From: Lithobates sylvaticus
Taxonomy: Eukaryota; Chordata; Amphibia; Anura; Ranidae
Reading direction: 5' to 3'
Assembly: GCA_028564925.1 (NCBI GenBank)
Contig: CM053028.1
Coordinates: 624,051,266-624,115,265 of the forward strand
DNA: 64,000 nt
Shown here: positions 44,261 to 56,261 of the stretch, in pieces
Numbering within the stretch: the stretch's first letter is position 1
Layout: the number at the start of each line of letters is the position of its first letter
Translations under genes and position numbers: made by a program
The notes under the pieces: generated by a model
Told to the model about the DNA's origin: nothing
Databases searched by the model: none
Seen by the model: the letters and a program-made list of their open reading frames with translations, nothing else

Positions 44261-44865
44261 GGGGCAAATTTCTGCAGAGTATATACGGCAGGCCCCTACT
44301 TTCAAACATCCAACTTACAAACGACTCCTACTTGCAAACGGAAGGAGAAAACAGGAAGTGAGAGGAAATCTACCCCTAGGAAGGGAAATTCTATTCTGTT
44401 AGATTTAAGCCATGCCATTTTTCTCAAGGATTTTCAGCCATATGGCCAGGACAAGACATGACATTAAAGTCGCAAGTGGTTTTAAATGGCTTCTTTTTTT
44501 CCTTTACAAATGTCATTTTGTGCAGGGACAGTTCTAAACACGGGAAACACATGCCACTTCACAGGCATACTTTAGACACCCCCAGGTACCATATTTAAAG
44601 GAATATTTCACTTTTTTTTTCACTTTATGCATCATTAAAATGACTGCTCCCGAAAAAAACTTTAGTTTTTAAAAGTTCTTTTTGCATTGATATATGTCCC
44701 CTGGGGCAGGACCCGGGTCCCCAAACCTATTTTATGACATTAACATGCATATTGGCCATTATAATTAGCAATTTTGATTTTGAACGTTCGCGTCCATTGT
44801 AACGAATAGGGTTCGAAAATTCGCGCAAACTTTCAGTCAGTTCGGGGGTGTTCGACTCATCCCTA
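44261..44865. other. 3' terminal region of hAT copy B
   Basis: Noncoding. CATCCAACTTACAAACGACT at 44308 resembles a fragment of another dispersed repeat. From 44460 on it matches copy A's right end: TGCAGGGACAGTTCTAAACA, GACACCCCCAGGTAC, CATTAACATGCATATT, GAACGTTCGC. Confidence 0.55.
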
Positions 44866-44873
44866 CTTATATG

Positions 44874-45650
44874 AAAGTTATTGTCCTGCCCCAGGGGACA
44901 TGTATCAATGCAAAGAAAAGTTTTAAAAAGGGCCGTTTTTTCAGGAGCAGTGATTTTAATAATGCTTAAAGTAAAACAATAAAAATTAAATATTCCTTTA
45001 AATATCGTGCCTGGGCGGTGTCTATAGTATGCCTGTAAAGTGGCACAGTTTTCCTGTGTTTAGAAAAGTACCACAGCAAAATTACATTTCTAAAGGAATA
45101 AAAGTAATTTAAAACTGATCACAGCTGTAATAAAATGTCCGGTCTAGGCAATATAGATAAAACACATATAAAAAAAAAAAAGCATGGGTCCCCCCCCCCC
45201 CCCCCAGTCCATTACCAGGCCCTTTGGGTCTGGTATGAATATTAAGGAGAACCCCCGAACCCAAATTAAATAAAAAAAATAGCTTGGGGGTCCCCCCAAA
45301 ATCCATACCAGGCCCTTGTATCTGGTAGGGGCCTGGGTATGGATATTAAGGGGAACCCTGTGTCAAATTAAAAAAAAAACATGGTGTAGGGGTCCCCCCC
45401 CAAAATCATTACCAGACCCTTATCCGAGCACGCAACCTGGCAGGCCACAGGAAAAGAGGGGGAATGAGAGAGCGCCCCCCCTCCTGAACCGTACCAGGCC
45501 ACATGCCCTCAACATGGGGCGGGTGCTTTGGGGTCCCAAATACACCTTACCCCCATGTTGATAGGGACAAGGGCCTCATCCCCACAACCCTTGCCTGGTG
45601 GTTGTGGGGGTCTGTGGGCGGGGGGCTTATCGGAATCTGGTGGGCACTGA
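44874..45650. mobile_element. hAT-like sequence (copy D), right piece
   Basis: Continues the pre-insertion sequence after copy B: AAAGTTATTGTCCTGCCCCA, TTCAGGAGCAGTGATTTTAA, then GGTCTGGTATGAATATTAAG and AACATGGGGCGGGTGCTTTGGGG-type words as in copy A. No right terminus; it passes into another repeat at about 45640. ORFs are not coding. Confidence 0.55.
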
Positions 45651-46245
45651 TAGGCAGCAGATGGGTACTTATGGGTGGCACTGATAGGTAGCACAGGTGG
45701 GCACTGATAGGTGGCACTGATGGACACTGATAGATGGCACTGCTGGGCATCACTGATGAGGAGACATCTGGCAGGCACTGACTGACTGGCACTGACTGGC
45801 AAGATGCGTGGGCACTGATTGGCATTATTTGGGCACTTAATGGCATCCCTGGTGGTCTAGGGTGGCATCCCTGTTGATCCATCTGTTGTGGGCATCCCTG
45901 GTGGTGTCCCTGGTGGTCCAGGGTGGGCATTTGCAGGGGGGTGCTGCACTGATAAACAATCAGCGCATACCCCCCTGTCAGGAGAGCCACTGATCGGCTC
46001 TCCTCTACTTGCGTCTCTCAGACGCTAAGTGAGGAAAAGCTGATAAATGCTATTTAAATCGTGATCAGCCGTAATTGTACTCTGTCAGAGGCTCTTTACC
46101 GAGATCGGTGTAGCAGTGTGTCAGAGTGACACACCACCGATCGCCCGTGGGGGCCCATCGGCTGTTATCCTGCTGGATGTCATATGATGCCCAGTCAGGA
46201 ACCACCGCCCCACCGCCATTCTGCTTTCTGCCAGGCAGAAAGTGG
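45651..46245. repeat. GGCACTGAT minisatellite and end of a TTAA-type element
   Basis: 45640-45840 is made of GGGCACTGATAGGTGGCACT-like words of irregular length; 45840-45930 of GGTGGTCTAGGGTGGCATCC words. The end reads CCAGGCAGAAAGTGG followed by TTAA (46246-46249), a TTAA-type terminus. The 147-codon minus ORF is translated repeat. Confidence 0.5.
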
Positions 46246-46249
46246 TTAA

Positions 46250-47062
46250 GCAACTCAAAGAAATAATCAGTTTTATTTTACTCATAAATGTTTTAAAAGT
46301 ATACCTATTTTTGATGTGAATGACATATCTCTATCTTAACCATGTCTACAGAAATATATATACATATAGCATGTGTTTTTACCTAGATGCATAAGTATTC
46401 ATAGTATCTACAAGAGTAATATATATATTCATATTCAATAATTTTATGTGATATTGAGGAGTAAAATTGTACCTTTTATAGTGTACTTGTTACCAGAGTT
46501 CCTAAATATTAATATGTAGCACTGGCTCCTGACAAGCAGGCGCCGTTGTTTTTGAAAATTAAGTTGCCTGGAGCCACAGTTGGGCTTCAGGATAATTCTT
46601 ATAAAATTTCTGGTTTCAGTACCAGTCTAGCTGGGTTGCACTGGGTTCTTCTTGACCGTAGGTGTCGCTGTCACCACTGGCAAGAGTAGAAAGCAGTCTA
46701 GCTGGATGCAATAAATGCCACTTACCTATCGGAACCAGCCCAGTGGGAGTGTTCTCCTGCTGTGCATTCTGGGGGGGGGGGGTATTTAAGGTACCATGTG
46801 ACCAAAGCTTTTCCTGTCTGAGTGGTTCTGGTGGCCCTCCTGACCCAGCCTCATGGCCCTCCTGGCCTGGGGTGCGAACCATGTATCCTGTGTCTCGAGG
46901 CTTGCTGGCCCAAGGCAATGTAACTGCAGGGGTAGGCCCGAGTGACTTTAGGAGCCTACTGATCCAAGGAAGGTCCGGTACCATCTCAACGGAATAGAGA
47001 GGCCCAGCAACTGAAGTACCCCAGGGGAGCACCCTTTCAGGAGAAGGCCATGCGCAAGTCAG
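46250..47062. other. Unassigned; weak LTR-like look
   Basis: From 46516 (TGTAGCACTGGCTCCTGAC) the sequence is of higher complexity, with a TATTTAAGG box at 46785 and a G-run at 46771. This could be part of an LTR, but no primer site, tract, second LTR or gag/pol text was found. The 154-codon minus ORF (46616-47080) shows no domain. Confidence 0.25.
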
Positions 47063-48097
47063 TAGGGATGAGCCGAACACCCCCTGGTTCGGTTCGCACC
47101 AGAACCTGCGAACGGACCGAAAGTTTGCACGAACGTTAGAACCCTATTAATTACAATGGACGCGAACGTTCGAAATCTAAAGTGCTAATTATAACGGCCA
47201 ATATGCATGTTATTGTCATAAAAAGGTTTGGGGACCGGGGGCCTGCCCCAGGGGACATGTATCAATGCAAAAAGAAGTTGTAAAAACTGAAGTTTTTTCT
47301 GGAGCAGTCATTTTAATGATGCATAAAGTGAAAAAAAAGTGAAATTTTCCTTTAAATATGGTACCTGGGGGGTGTCTAAAGTATGCCTGTGAAGTGGCAT
47401 GTGTTTCCTGTGTTTAGAACTGTCCCTGCACAAAATTACATTTCTAAAGGAAAAAAAGAAGCCATTTAAAACTGCATGTCATGTCGCAGATGGCTGGATT
47501 AGATGACAATGGGGCAGAAGGGCAGATATGGGTGCAGGTTGTATACTGTGCTGTGCTAGACTCACACAGCACACACACTAATTCCTGCAGATGGCTGTAT
47601 TGGTAGAGAACAGCACTTTCCACACACGCAAATGCCTGAGAAGAACACACTATCCCTGCCTATTTTTCCTCTATCCCTACACTTTCCCCACACAGAAATG
47701 ATTCACATACAGTGTACAGTACACTGTCCCTGCCTAGCAATACTCTTTCCCTCAAAGCCGGAACACACTGCACGAGGCCGCCGGCGCGGCGGCCTTATAT
47801 AGTGTGGGGGCGTGTACTAAACCCCCTGAGCTATAGTTGGCCACAGGCATCCTGCCTGTGGCCAATTATTGCTCTCCTCGCCGCTGGCTCTATGATTGGC
47901 CAAGCATGCGGGGTCACAGTGCATGCTTGTCCAATCATCAGCCAGCAATGCACTGCGACTGGCGCAGTGCATTGTGGACCGTTCGCATCACGCAAATTTG
48001 ATGCGAATGGCCCTCAGAGTTCTGAACTCGACGAGCGGACGAACGGCCGATGTTCGATTCGAACATGGGTCCGAATCGAACACCGGGCCCATCCCTA
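47063..48097. mobile_element. hAT element (copy C), 1.0 kb, inverted
   Basis: Starts TAGGGATGAGCCGAACACCC and ends GGGCCCATCCCTA, the same termini as copy A in opposite orientation. Interior words GCAATGCACTGCG, GATTGGCCAAGCATGC and AAGTGGCATGTG match. The flanking 8-mers (CAAGTCAG, GTGGTCAG) agree at 5 of 8 positions, so the TSD is decayed or the ends were altered. No transposase. Confidence 0.75.
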
Positions 48098-48527
48098 GTG
48101 GTCAGTTCACAGACGCAGCTGCAGGATTCTGTGGTTAAATAGCTAGTCTGCTAATCTGCCTTGTAAAACAACTTTCCACAGAGCTGCTCCCTACTAGTGA
48201 AATGACTATGCTGACAGCTTCCCTGTTACCTTTCTATCTTCCTTTTTATGTGAGCGTGACACCAAAATTGGGTTGTAGAGCCTTGCGATCTGTAGTTCCA
48301 CCCTGGAGGCCTTCCTCAACAACCAGCTCAAACTACATCCAATCAATTTTGTTCAAAGGTCAAAGCTGAGGTGTAAAGACCATTTATGGAAGTTCTGTGC
48401 CTTTGGTCAAACCCTTATGTTTGCAAAACCTACTTTTGGCTTCTGTTCCACAATCCAGAATTCCCAGCCTCCTTACAAAAGGCAACCAGTAAAAACAAAC
48501 CAACATTGCTGGTTGAACTAGATCGAC
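48098..48527. other. Unassigned
   Basis: No recognisable coding, repeat boundary or TSD partner. The 63-codon plus ORF at 48386 shows no known motif. Confidence 0.3.
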
Positions 48528-48531
48528 TTAA

Positions 48532-48920
48532 AGCGGAGTTCCACCCATTTAAAAGTCAGCAGCTACAAAAAGTGTAGCTGCTGACTTTTAATAATCAGAC
48601 ACTCACCTGTCCCACGGTCCAGCGATGCAGGCACATGAATCCCCGCTCCTCTCCCACTCCTCTATGTGGCGCCGGCATTCTACCGGCTGCATGCGTGAGC
48701 CGCTCGCTATGAATGGCTGGGCAATCTTCTAGGACCTGTGATGTGTCCCAGAAGATTGCAGGGAGGGAGAGGTGATCTTCCTTCAGGCGCTGCGGCGCCA
48801 GGGGAGGAAGTGGGAGCTGTGGGTCCGGTAAAAACAGGGTACCCCTCCCCCCCAAATGTGGCATGTCAGGGGGTCACCTACACTTAAAGCAGGAGTTCAA
48901 TTTTTGGGTGGAACTCCGCT
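48532..48920. mobile_element. TTAA-flanked MITE, 389 bp
   Basis: Termini AGCGGAGTTCCACCC and GGGTGGAACTCCGCT are perfect inverted repeats, flanked by TTAA (48528-48531, 48921-48924). TTAA duplication fits piggyBac or Kolobok. A hairpin AAAGTCAGCAGCTAC/GTAGCTGCTGACTTT lies just inside the left end. Interior is GC-rich and noncoding. Confidence 0.85.
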
Positions 48921-49070
48921 TTAAGCATGACTAACTAATCATTTATGTAACTATGTACGTAACTTGGCCATTCGGTTAAAATACTTTTGCCATCAGTTTT
49001 AATTTCTTCATGTGGGTTCCGGTAAATAAAAGGTGTATTGGTATGAATTTTATTTTATCAAATATTTTAA

Positions 49071-50640
49071 CCACTTCAGCCCCGGACCAATTGTCAGCTT
49101 AAGGACCAGAGGTCTTTTTTCAATTTCGCACTGCACTACTTTAACTGGTAATTGTGCGGTCATGCAATTTTGTAACGAAACGAAATTTGCGTCCTTTTCT
49201 TCCCACAAATAGAGCTTTCTTTTGATGGTATTTGATTGCCTCTGTGATTTTTATTTTTTGCGATATAAACGGAAAAAGAGCGAAAATTTTGAAAAAGAGA
49301 TTTTCTACTTTTTGTTATAAAAAAAATCTAATAAACTCAATTTTAGTCAAACATTTGGGCCAAAATGTATTCAGCCACATGTCTTTAGTAAAAAAAATGC
49401 CAATAAGCGTATATTTATTGGTTTGCGCAAAAGTTATAGCGTCTACAAACTAGAGTACATTTTCTGGAATTTACACCGCTTTTAATTTATGACTGCCTAT
49501 TTCATTTCTTGAGGTGCTAAAATGGCAGAGAAGTACAAAACCCCCCCAAATGACCCCATTTTGGAAAGTAGACACCCCAAGCTATTTGCTGAGAGGCATG
49601 TTGAGCCCATTGAATATTTTTTTTTTTAGTCCCAAGTGATTGAATAAAGACAAAAATAAAAAAGAATTTTTTTTTTCTTCAAAAAGTTGTCACTAAATGA
49701 TATATTGCTCACACATGCCATAGTTATATGTGGAATTGCACCCCAAAATACATTTTGCTGCTTCTCCTGAGTATGGGGATACCACATGTGTGGGACTTTT
49801 TGGGAGCCTAGCCGCGTACGGGGCCCCGAAACCCAAGCACCGCCTTCAGGATTTCTAAGGGTGCAAATTTTTGATTTCACTCCTCACTACCTATCACCGT
49901 TTCGAAGGCCATAAAATGCCAAAATAGCACAAAACCCCCCCAAATGACCCATTTTGGAAAGTAGACACCCCAAGCTATTTGTTGAGAGGCATGGTGAGTA
50001 TTTTACAGCTCTCATTTGTTTTTGAAAATGAAGAAAGTAAAGAAAAAAAATTTTTTTTTTCTTTTTTCAATTTTCAAAACTTTGTGACAAAAAGCGACAT
50101 CTGCAAAATACTCACAATACCTCTCAGCAAATAGCTTGGGGTGTCTACTTTCCAAAATGGGGTCATTTTGGGGGGTTTTATGCCATCTGGGCATTCCATG
50201 GCCTCCGAAACTGTGATTGGCAGTGAGAAGTGAAATAAAAAAATTACTCCCTTAGAAAGCCTGAAGGCGGTGCTTGGTTTTTGGGGTTCCGTACGCAGCT
50301 AGGCTCCCAAAAAGTCCCACACATGTGGTATCCCCGTACTCAGGAGAAGCAACAGAATGTATTTTGGGGTGTATTTCCACATATGCCCATGACATGTTTG
50401 AGCAATATATCATTTAGTGACAACTTTTTGTAAAAAAAATATATATATTTTTTTTTTTTCATTATTCAATCTCTTGGGACAAAAAAAAAAAATATTTAAT
50501 GGGCTCAACATTGCTCTCAGCAAATAGCTTGGGGTGTCTACTTTCCAAAATGGGGTCATTTGGGGGGGGTTTGAACTGTCCTGGCATTTTATGCACAACA
50601 TTTAGAAGCCTATGTCACACGTCACCCACTCTTCTAACCA
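49071..50640. repeat. TTAA-type repeat with a ~1.1 kb internal palindrome
   Basis: Left end TTAACCACTTCAGCCCCGGA (TTAA 49067-49070). At 49539 and 49931 the block CCCCCCAAATGACCC...AGTAGACACCCCAAGCTATT appears forward; at 50115 and 50514 it appears inverted (AATAGCTTGGGGTGTCTACT). Between them CCACATGTGTGGGACTTTTT (49782) and its complement (50306) also mirror. The centre is the A/T run near 50050. No coding function. Confidence 0.65.
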
Positions 50641-52880
50641 CTTGAAGACAAAGCCCTTTCTGACACTTTTTGTTTACATGAAAACATATTTTTTTTTTGC
50701 AAGAAAATTACGTTGAACCCCCAAACACTATATATATTGTTAAAGCAAAGGCCCTACAGATTAAAATGGTGGGTGTTGCATTTTTTTTTTCCACACATTA
50801 TTTGCGCAGCGATTTTTCAAACGCATTTTTTGTGGAAAAAATACACTTTTTTTTATTTTAATGCACTAAAACACACTATATTGCTCAAATTTTTGATGAA
50901 ATAAAAAAAATATGATCTTAGGCCGAGTACATGGATACCAAACACGACATGCTTTAAAATTGCGCACAAACACGCAGTGGCGACAAACTACATACATTTT
51001 TAAAAGCCTTTAAAAGCCTTTACATGATACCACATTAGATTCACGGAGGAGGTCTACTGCTAAAATTACTGCCCTCGATCTGACCTTCGCGGTGATACCT
51101 CACATGCATGCTGCAATTGCTGTTTACATATGACGCCAGACCAACGCTTGTGTACGCCTTTGCGCAAGAGAAGGGGGGGCAGGGGTGCTTTTTTTTTTTT
51201 TTTTAGTTTTTTTTTTATTTATTTAGCTTTTTTATTCTATTTTTAAACTGTTCCTTCCATTTTTTTTTTTGTTATGATTTTTATTGTTATCTCAGGGAAT
51301 GTAAATATCCCCTATGATAGCAATAGGCAGTGACAGGTACTCTTTTTTTGAAAAAATTGGGGTCTATTAGACCCTAGATCTTTCCTCTGCCCTCAAAGCA
51401 TCTGACCACACCAAGATTGGTGTGATAAAATGCTTTCCCAATTTCCCAATGGCGCGGTTTATATCCGGGAGGGGGGACATTCCCTCCTACTGCTTGTAAA
51501 AGCAGTCTAGAGGCTAAATACCCGCTAGAATTGCTTTTACATGAAAGCCGATCACTGGCTGAAAAGAATGATACCAAGATGATACCTAAACCTGCAGGCA
51601 TCATTCTGGTATAACCATTCAAAGTCCAGCAACATACTGGACATATATTGTAATCTTTTTTTTTTCATGCAGCCTCTTGGCTGAACGAAAAAAAGAGATT
51701 GATTGTGGGTATGCCCACCATTAGAATACCTCCCTTCATCCACCCACTTCTAATGATGGGCATACATGCACCATTTATATATGCCGATGCATGGGGGCAT
51801 CCTCCCGCAAAAGTTATGCCGTGTACACACGGTCGGAATTTCGACCGTATGTACGTGGCATTAGGAGCCAATCGCTCCTCCCCGCCCCCTGCTGCCCCCA
51901 TGCTTCGGCATATATGCTCTTTTTTTTAACTGTGGTGGTGAAATCACCTCCTACAGCGTTGGAGTCGCGGCTTTATGTATCGTGGGAGCAAACGCTGTTG
52001 CTGTCAAGATAAATAAATCCGCGCTGCAACTGAATGGCGCACCTGAAAACAAAAAAAAGTTATGTGTGCTTAGTGTTTTGTAAGTGACAGTGATCGATCG
52101 ATACTGCACTTGGGTGGGCGGGGCTGGGCGGAGGGGGAAAACGCAGGTGATAGCAGGTATCTGGGCTAATCCCGCTAACAATGCGTTTTTTTTGGAACCC
52201 TAAACTGCTGGGACGCTAGTATAGATCTGATCAGATCAGATAGAGATCTGTTCAGATACTATACCACTAACGGAGGTGTATGCTTTGCGCGTGGGTGTTT
52301 GCGGTACTGGCACTAACCTGGGGCGACGCAGACCTTATTTGACCTAAAACCTAATTGATATCACCCGACGGGCGATCAGGGGGTTAAACCGTTACTGGGT
52401 AATAAATGGCGGGTGCCCTGACAGTATAAAAAACATGCTAACTAACCAGCGTCACCCGTAACAGTAATACAAACAAAAACTGGTTACCTAGCGACACTAA
52501 TGCAGCGATCAGAAAAACGATCGATTAGTGACACTGGCAAAAGGGGGTGAAAGGGTTAACTAGGGGCAATCAGGGGGTTAAACCTTTATTAGGTGATATA
52601 TGGGGGTATCTGGGCTGATCCCGCTAACAATGCATTTTTTGGAAAGGGTTAACTCTAGGGGCAATCAGGGGGTTAAAACTGATAAACCTATTTATGAACC
52701 TATATCAACATGGCGGTTAACCAAAAAAAAACTGGTTACCTAGCGAAACATGTGAAAACTGGTGAAAGGGTTAACTCTATGGGCAATCAGGGGTTTAAAA
52801 CCTTTATTTAGAAAGGCATGAGTTCTGATACAAATAATATGTGAGAATAATAAATATCATTGTGTAAAATTTAAAATTTT
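50641..52880. other. TTAA-type repeat fragments, noncoding
   Basis: 50633 CTAACCACTTGAAGAC looks like another TTAA-type terminus. 50690-51250 is T-rich with poly-T runs. 52150-52650 contains two related copies of ATCTGGGCTAATCCCGCTAA and GGGCAATCAGGGGGTTAA words with AGATCTGATCAGATCAGATA (52220). A 44-bp Harbinger MITE is at 51817. No gene seen. Confidence 0.4.
51817..51860. mobile_element. Minimal Harbinger-type MITE (copy 3), 44 bp
   Basis: TGCCGTGTACACACGGTCGG joined by a few bases to CGACCGTATGTACGTGGCA, flanked by TTA (51814-51816, 51861-51863). Little more than the two terminal inverted repeats back to back. Confidence 0.7.
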
Positions 52881-54246
52881 AAAGAAGACAAGTGCTAAGA
52901 AATATGAAGTCTGTTGTTTTTGACCTCTTTCTTAAAGTGATGGTGGACTGGCTGCCTGAAACACGCCAAATAACTAGTATTTCCCTTACGAAAGTTCACC
53001 TTACACAATTATCTCATTCCACATTTTCAATAATCAATGCTACTAATCACATGACCCGGATGACCTACCATTTCCACCTTTTAGATTGACCCACAACAAT
53101 CTCTTTGATGTTATCCTTGCTGCTCTTTAGGATCTCTAAATCCCGGGGGGCCATCTGGTATTCCAAAGGAACCACAGCTTTCCTGGCTCTGGTCTACTCC
53201 TTCTGGCTTTCTGAACTGTTATATCAGGCACAAACTGACTTTACTGGCCAAGAGGATACATACCAAAGCCTAACCATGAAAACTGCTCATGATTTGCTCC
53301 CCTGAGATTAAAGCTGTATCAAACCCCAATAAAAAACTGAAGAAAAATTCTCATTAGTGCTTATTGTATTGAGAGTGCTCTGTTATAGGACCAAAGTGTG
53401 GTAATAGTCCACTCCAACAACAGATAAGGTATGCAGTCCACTTCCGACTGGGAATGTTTCTATAGTGAATTCCAAAAAAAACAATAAAGAGTGTGCAAAG
53501 CCCCGTTTATTAACTTTTAAAAAACTTGAAAATATGTAAATATTAAAAAAAGGCAATAGACTTCAAGGGGTGTAAACACAAAAGTGTCAATAGATACAAA
53601 GTGTGAGTGCTCCCTGGACCTCACTCACTAGCAAGCAGACTATGAATATATATTATGAATTTTGATAGCAAACCGCTCTTCCTCAGAGCCTAGATCTCCT
53701 GCCTGTATGCCTCATGCATTAATAGACATATGTTTTGCCTAAAATCTACAAACTATGGTATGTATATTTGAAAATGTATCAATTCTGATGTATTGATGGC
53801 CTATTTCATTTCTTGAAGTTGTAATTGTTTTGTCACAATTTTTTAGAAAATGAAGAAATTAAATAAAATTTGAGGTTTTATTAACAATTTTTATTTACAT
53901 ACTGACAACAGTGCCTCATCATATCACTGGTGTGGCAGTGTTCAAGGATACTGATTGGTGTTTAAAAAAAAAAAAATTCAATATACAGTATAAGCAAATA
54001 ATATTTTATTCAATTTTTGTAAAAATTTTTTTCTTTTTTTTTTAAACATTTTTTTCTTTATTTTATTTTTTATTTTTAAATGCTTCCATTAGAGTAGTTT
54101 GGTGTCACATGGATTTTTTTTACAATGTAGCTACAGTATTTTTGGTGGGGGTGCTGGAGCTCCGCTTTAATTTTTTTCAGTAAAATCAATTATTCATTAC
54201 AGAAAGACCAATTATATCAAGCAGTATCATAATTGATCCAGATCTC
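52881..54246. other. Unassigned; possible Penelope-like trace near 53,670
   Basis: ORFs 52892-53089 and 53105-53305 have no known motif. 53480-53700 has AATAAAGAGTGTGCAAAG and, on the minus strand, TCTGAGGAAGAGCGG, a word order reminiscent of Penelope-like 3' ends. 53990-54090 is T-rich. 54150 GAGCTCCGCTTTAA is a decayed TTAA-MITE end. Confidence 0.3.
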
Positions 54247-54250
54247 TTAA

Positions 54251-54619
54251 CCGCTTGCCGGCCGGGTCATAGCCGAAAAACGGCTATAGCGTGGTCGGAT
54301 AATTCTGGGAGGGTGTACAATAACGTCCTACCAGAATCGCACTCCTGCGCATTCCCCTGGGGAGCACACCTGGGAATGTCCATGACTGTCGGGTCTCCCA
54401 GACCTGGCGTGTCACGGATCAGATTAAAGGGCCAATGAAAGTGGCCCTTTACCACAGGATCACTCCGTCAAATGACAGAGTGATAAATTGTAAACAAACC
54501 GCAGCATGTCCAGTTTGGCTCCTCCCCACTTCTCACGCCGATCGGTACAGCATGTGAGGAGAGGAGGGAGTGGGTTCCGCAGCGCTGTGGGCTGGATCTG
54601 AAGTGCCCACAGCACTGAT
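54251..54619. repeat. TTAA-type element, left end
   Basis: TTAA (54247-54250) followed by CCGCTTGCCGGCCGGGTCAT and an AAAACGGCTATAGCG segment, the terminal form of a second TTAA-flanked family. Its right end was not identified; it runs into the minisatellite. Confidence 0.45.
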
Positions 54620-55215
54620 CTGTGCACATCCATCCACATTCATGCTCAGCCATGCTCCATCCCTGGCTCATCCATCCTCATCCATGCTCCATCCCTGGCT
54701 CATCCATCCACATTCATGCTCATCCATGCTCCATACCTGGATCATCCATCCACATTCATGTTCCATCCCTGGCTCATCAATCCATATTCATGCTCCATCC
54801 CTGGATCATCCATCCATATTCATGCTCCAGCCCTGGATCATCCATCCACATTCATGCTCCATCCCTGGCTCATACATCCACATTCATGTTCCATCCCTGG
54901 CTCATCCATCCACATTCATGCTCCATCCCTGGATGATCCATCCACATTCATGCTCCATCCCAGGCTCATCCATCCACATTCATGCTCCATCCCTGGCTCA
55001 TCAATCCTCAATCATGCTCATCCATGCTAATCCATCCCCATCCATGCCACATCAGTGATCATCCGTGCCACATCCATGCCACATCAGTGATCATCCATGC
55101 CACATTAGTGATCAACCGTGCCACATCCATGCCACGTCAGTTCTCATCCGTGCCACATCAATTCTCATCAGTGCCACATCTATGCCACTACAGTGCCCAT
55201 CAGTGCCTAACAAAA
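54620..55215. repeat. Minisatellite, ~32-bp CATCCATCCACATTCATG unit
   Basis: About twelve units of ATCCATCCACATTCATGCTC plus CATCCCTGGCTC, then from about 55040 shorter GCCACATCAGTGATCATC units. The unit contains no stop in several frames, which produces ORFs of 79-162 codons reading HPHSCSIPGSS; these are artefacts. Confidence 0.9.
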
Positions 55216-55235
55216 GAGTAATAGCAGGTTAAATT

Positions 55236-56125
55236 AGGTTTGAAATGTATGTCCCTAGAACACCTGATGGTGTTCCCTCTATGTTGACCCTCTGTATGTG
55301 GCCAGGCTGTGTAAAAGTCTCACACATGTGGTATCGCCATACTCAGGGGGTGTAGCAGAATATATTTGTACATGCTATGTGTAAGAAATATCTTTTAAAT
55401 GGACAACTTTGTGTAAAAAAAAAAAAAAAAAAAAAATGTGTTTTAATTTTCTTTACACATTTTCCAAAAAACTTGTGGAAAAAAATTACATGTTCAAAGA
55501 CTCATTATGCCTCATAGAATATACCTTGGGATGTTTTCTTTCCAAAGTGTGTTCATTTTTTGGGTGTTTCCATTGTCCTGGTGCTCCAGTGCCTTCAAAA
55601 GTGTAAGAGGTAGTCACAAAAATGATATGTGTAATTTATGTCCCTAGAACACCTGATGGTGCTCCCTGCATGTTGGGCCTCTCTATGTGGCCTGGCTGTA
55701 TAAAAGTCTCACACATGTGGTATCGCCATACTCAGTAGGTGTAGCAGAATATATTTGTACATGCTATGTGTAAGAAATATCTTATAAATTGACAACTTTG
55801 TGTAAAAAAAAAAAAAAAAAATGTGTTTTAATTTTCTTTACACATTTTCCAAAAAACTTGGGGAAAAAAATGACATGTTGAAAAGACTCATTATGCCTAA
55901 TAGAATATACCTTGGGATGTTTTCTTTCCAAAGTGTGGTCATTTTTTGGGTGTTTCTATTGTCCTTGTGCTCCAGTGCCTTCAAAAGTGTAAGAGGTAGT
56001 CACAAAAATGATATGTGTAATTTATGTCCCTGGAACACCTGATGTTGCTCCCTGCATGTTGGGCCTCTCTATGTGGCCAGGCTGTGTAAAAGTCCCACAC
56101 ATGTGGTATCGCCATACTCAGGACT
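55236..56125. repeat. 388-bp tandem repeat, 2.3 units
   Basis: CACATGTGGTATCGCCATACTC recurs at about 55323, 55711 and 56098. Units share ATGTCCCTAGAACACCTGAT, an A-run of 18-23 and ACTCATTATGCCTCATAG. Related to 21600-22270 and to the palindrome at 49.5-50.6 kb. Confidence 0.85.
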
Positions 56126-56261
56126 CACTTCATAGCTTTCTATGTTCAACAGATTGGAGAGAATTAAATGATTTTGGACCTTGTTGCTGGGTTATATCTT
56201 CTCTGTTGAAATGACAACCAACAACGTTACTTGTATAGTGCTGGGCTGGAAGTTCCTTTAA

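Larger units (their letters stand above)
34956..44865 (+). mobile_element. 9.9 kb hAT transposon (copy B) with decayed transposase
   Basis: Starts TAGGGATGGGCCCGG, ends GACTCATCCCTA, with the perfect 8-bp TSD CTTATATG (34948-34955, 44866-44873). Order: 5' terminal region 34956-35240, minisatellite leader 35241-39178, transposase pseudogene 39295-42532, tandem 3' array 42640-44260, 3' terminal region to 44865. It is the likely master type for the foldback copies A and C, which share its ends. It is unusually long for hAT because about 5.5 kb is tandem repeat. Confidence 0.85.

Noticed and set aside
46616-47080. 154-codon minus ORF as a host exon
   Set aside because: No domain, no splice logic followed and a G-run inside; kept only as unassigned sequence.
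46516-48260. LTR retrotransposon LTR interrupted by hAT copy C
   Set aside because: TG start and TATTTAAGG box are suggestive, but no matching 3' border, primer-binding site, second LTR or coding text was found.
53630-53710. Second hammerhead-like motif (CTGAGGAAGAGCGG on minus strand)
   Set aside because: The GAAA box and pairing stems cannot be matched; only noted as a weak trace.
54570-55058. 162-codon and two 104-codon ORFs
   Set aside because: Same minisatellite read in three frames.
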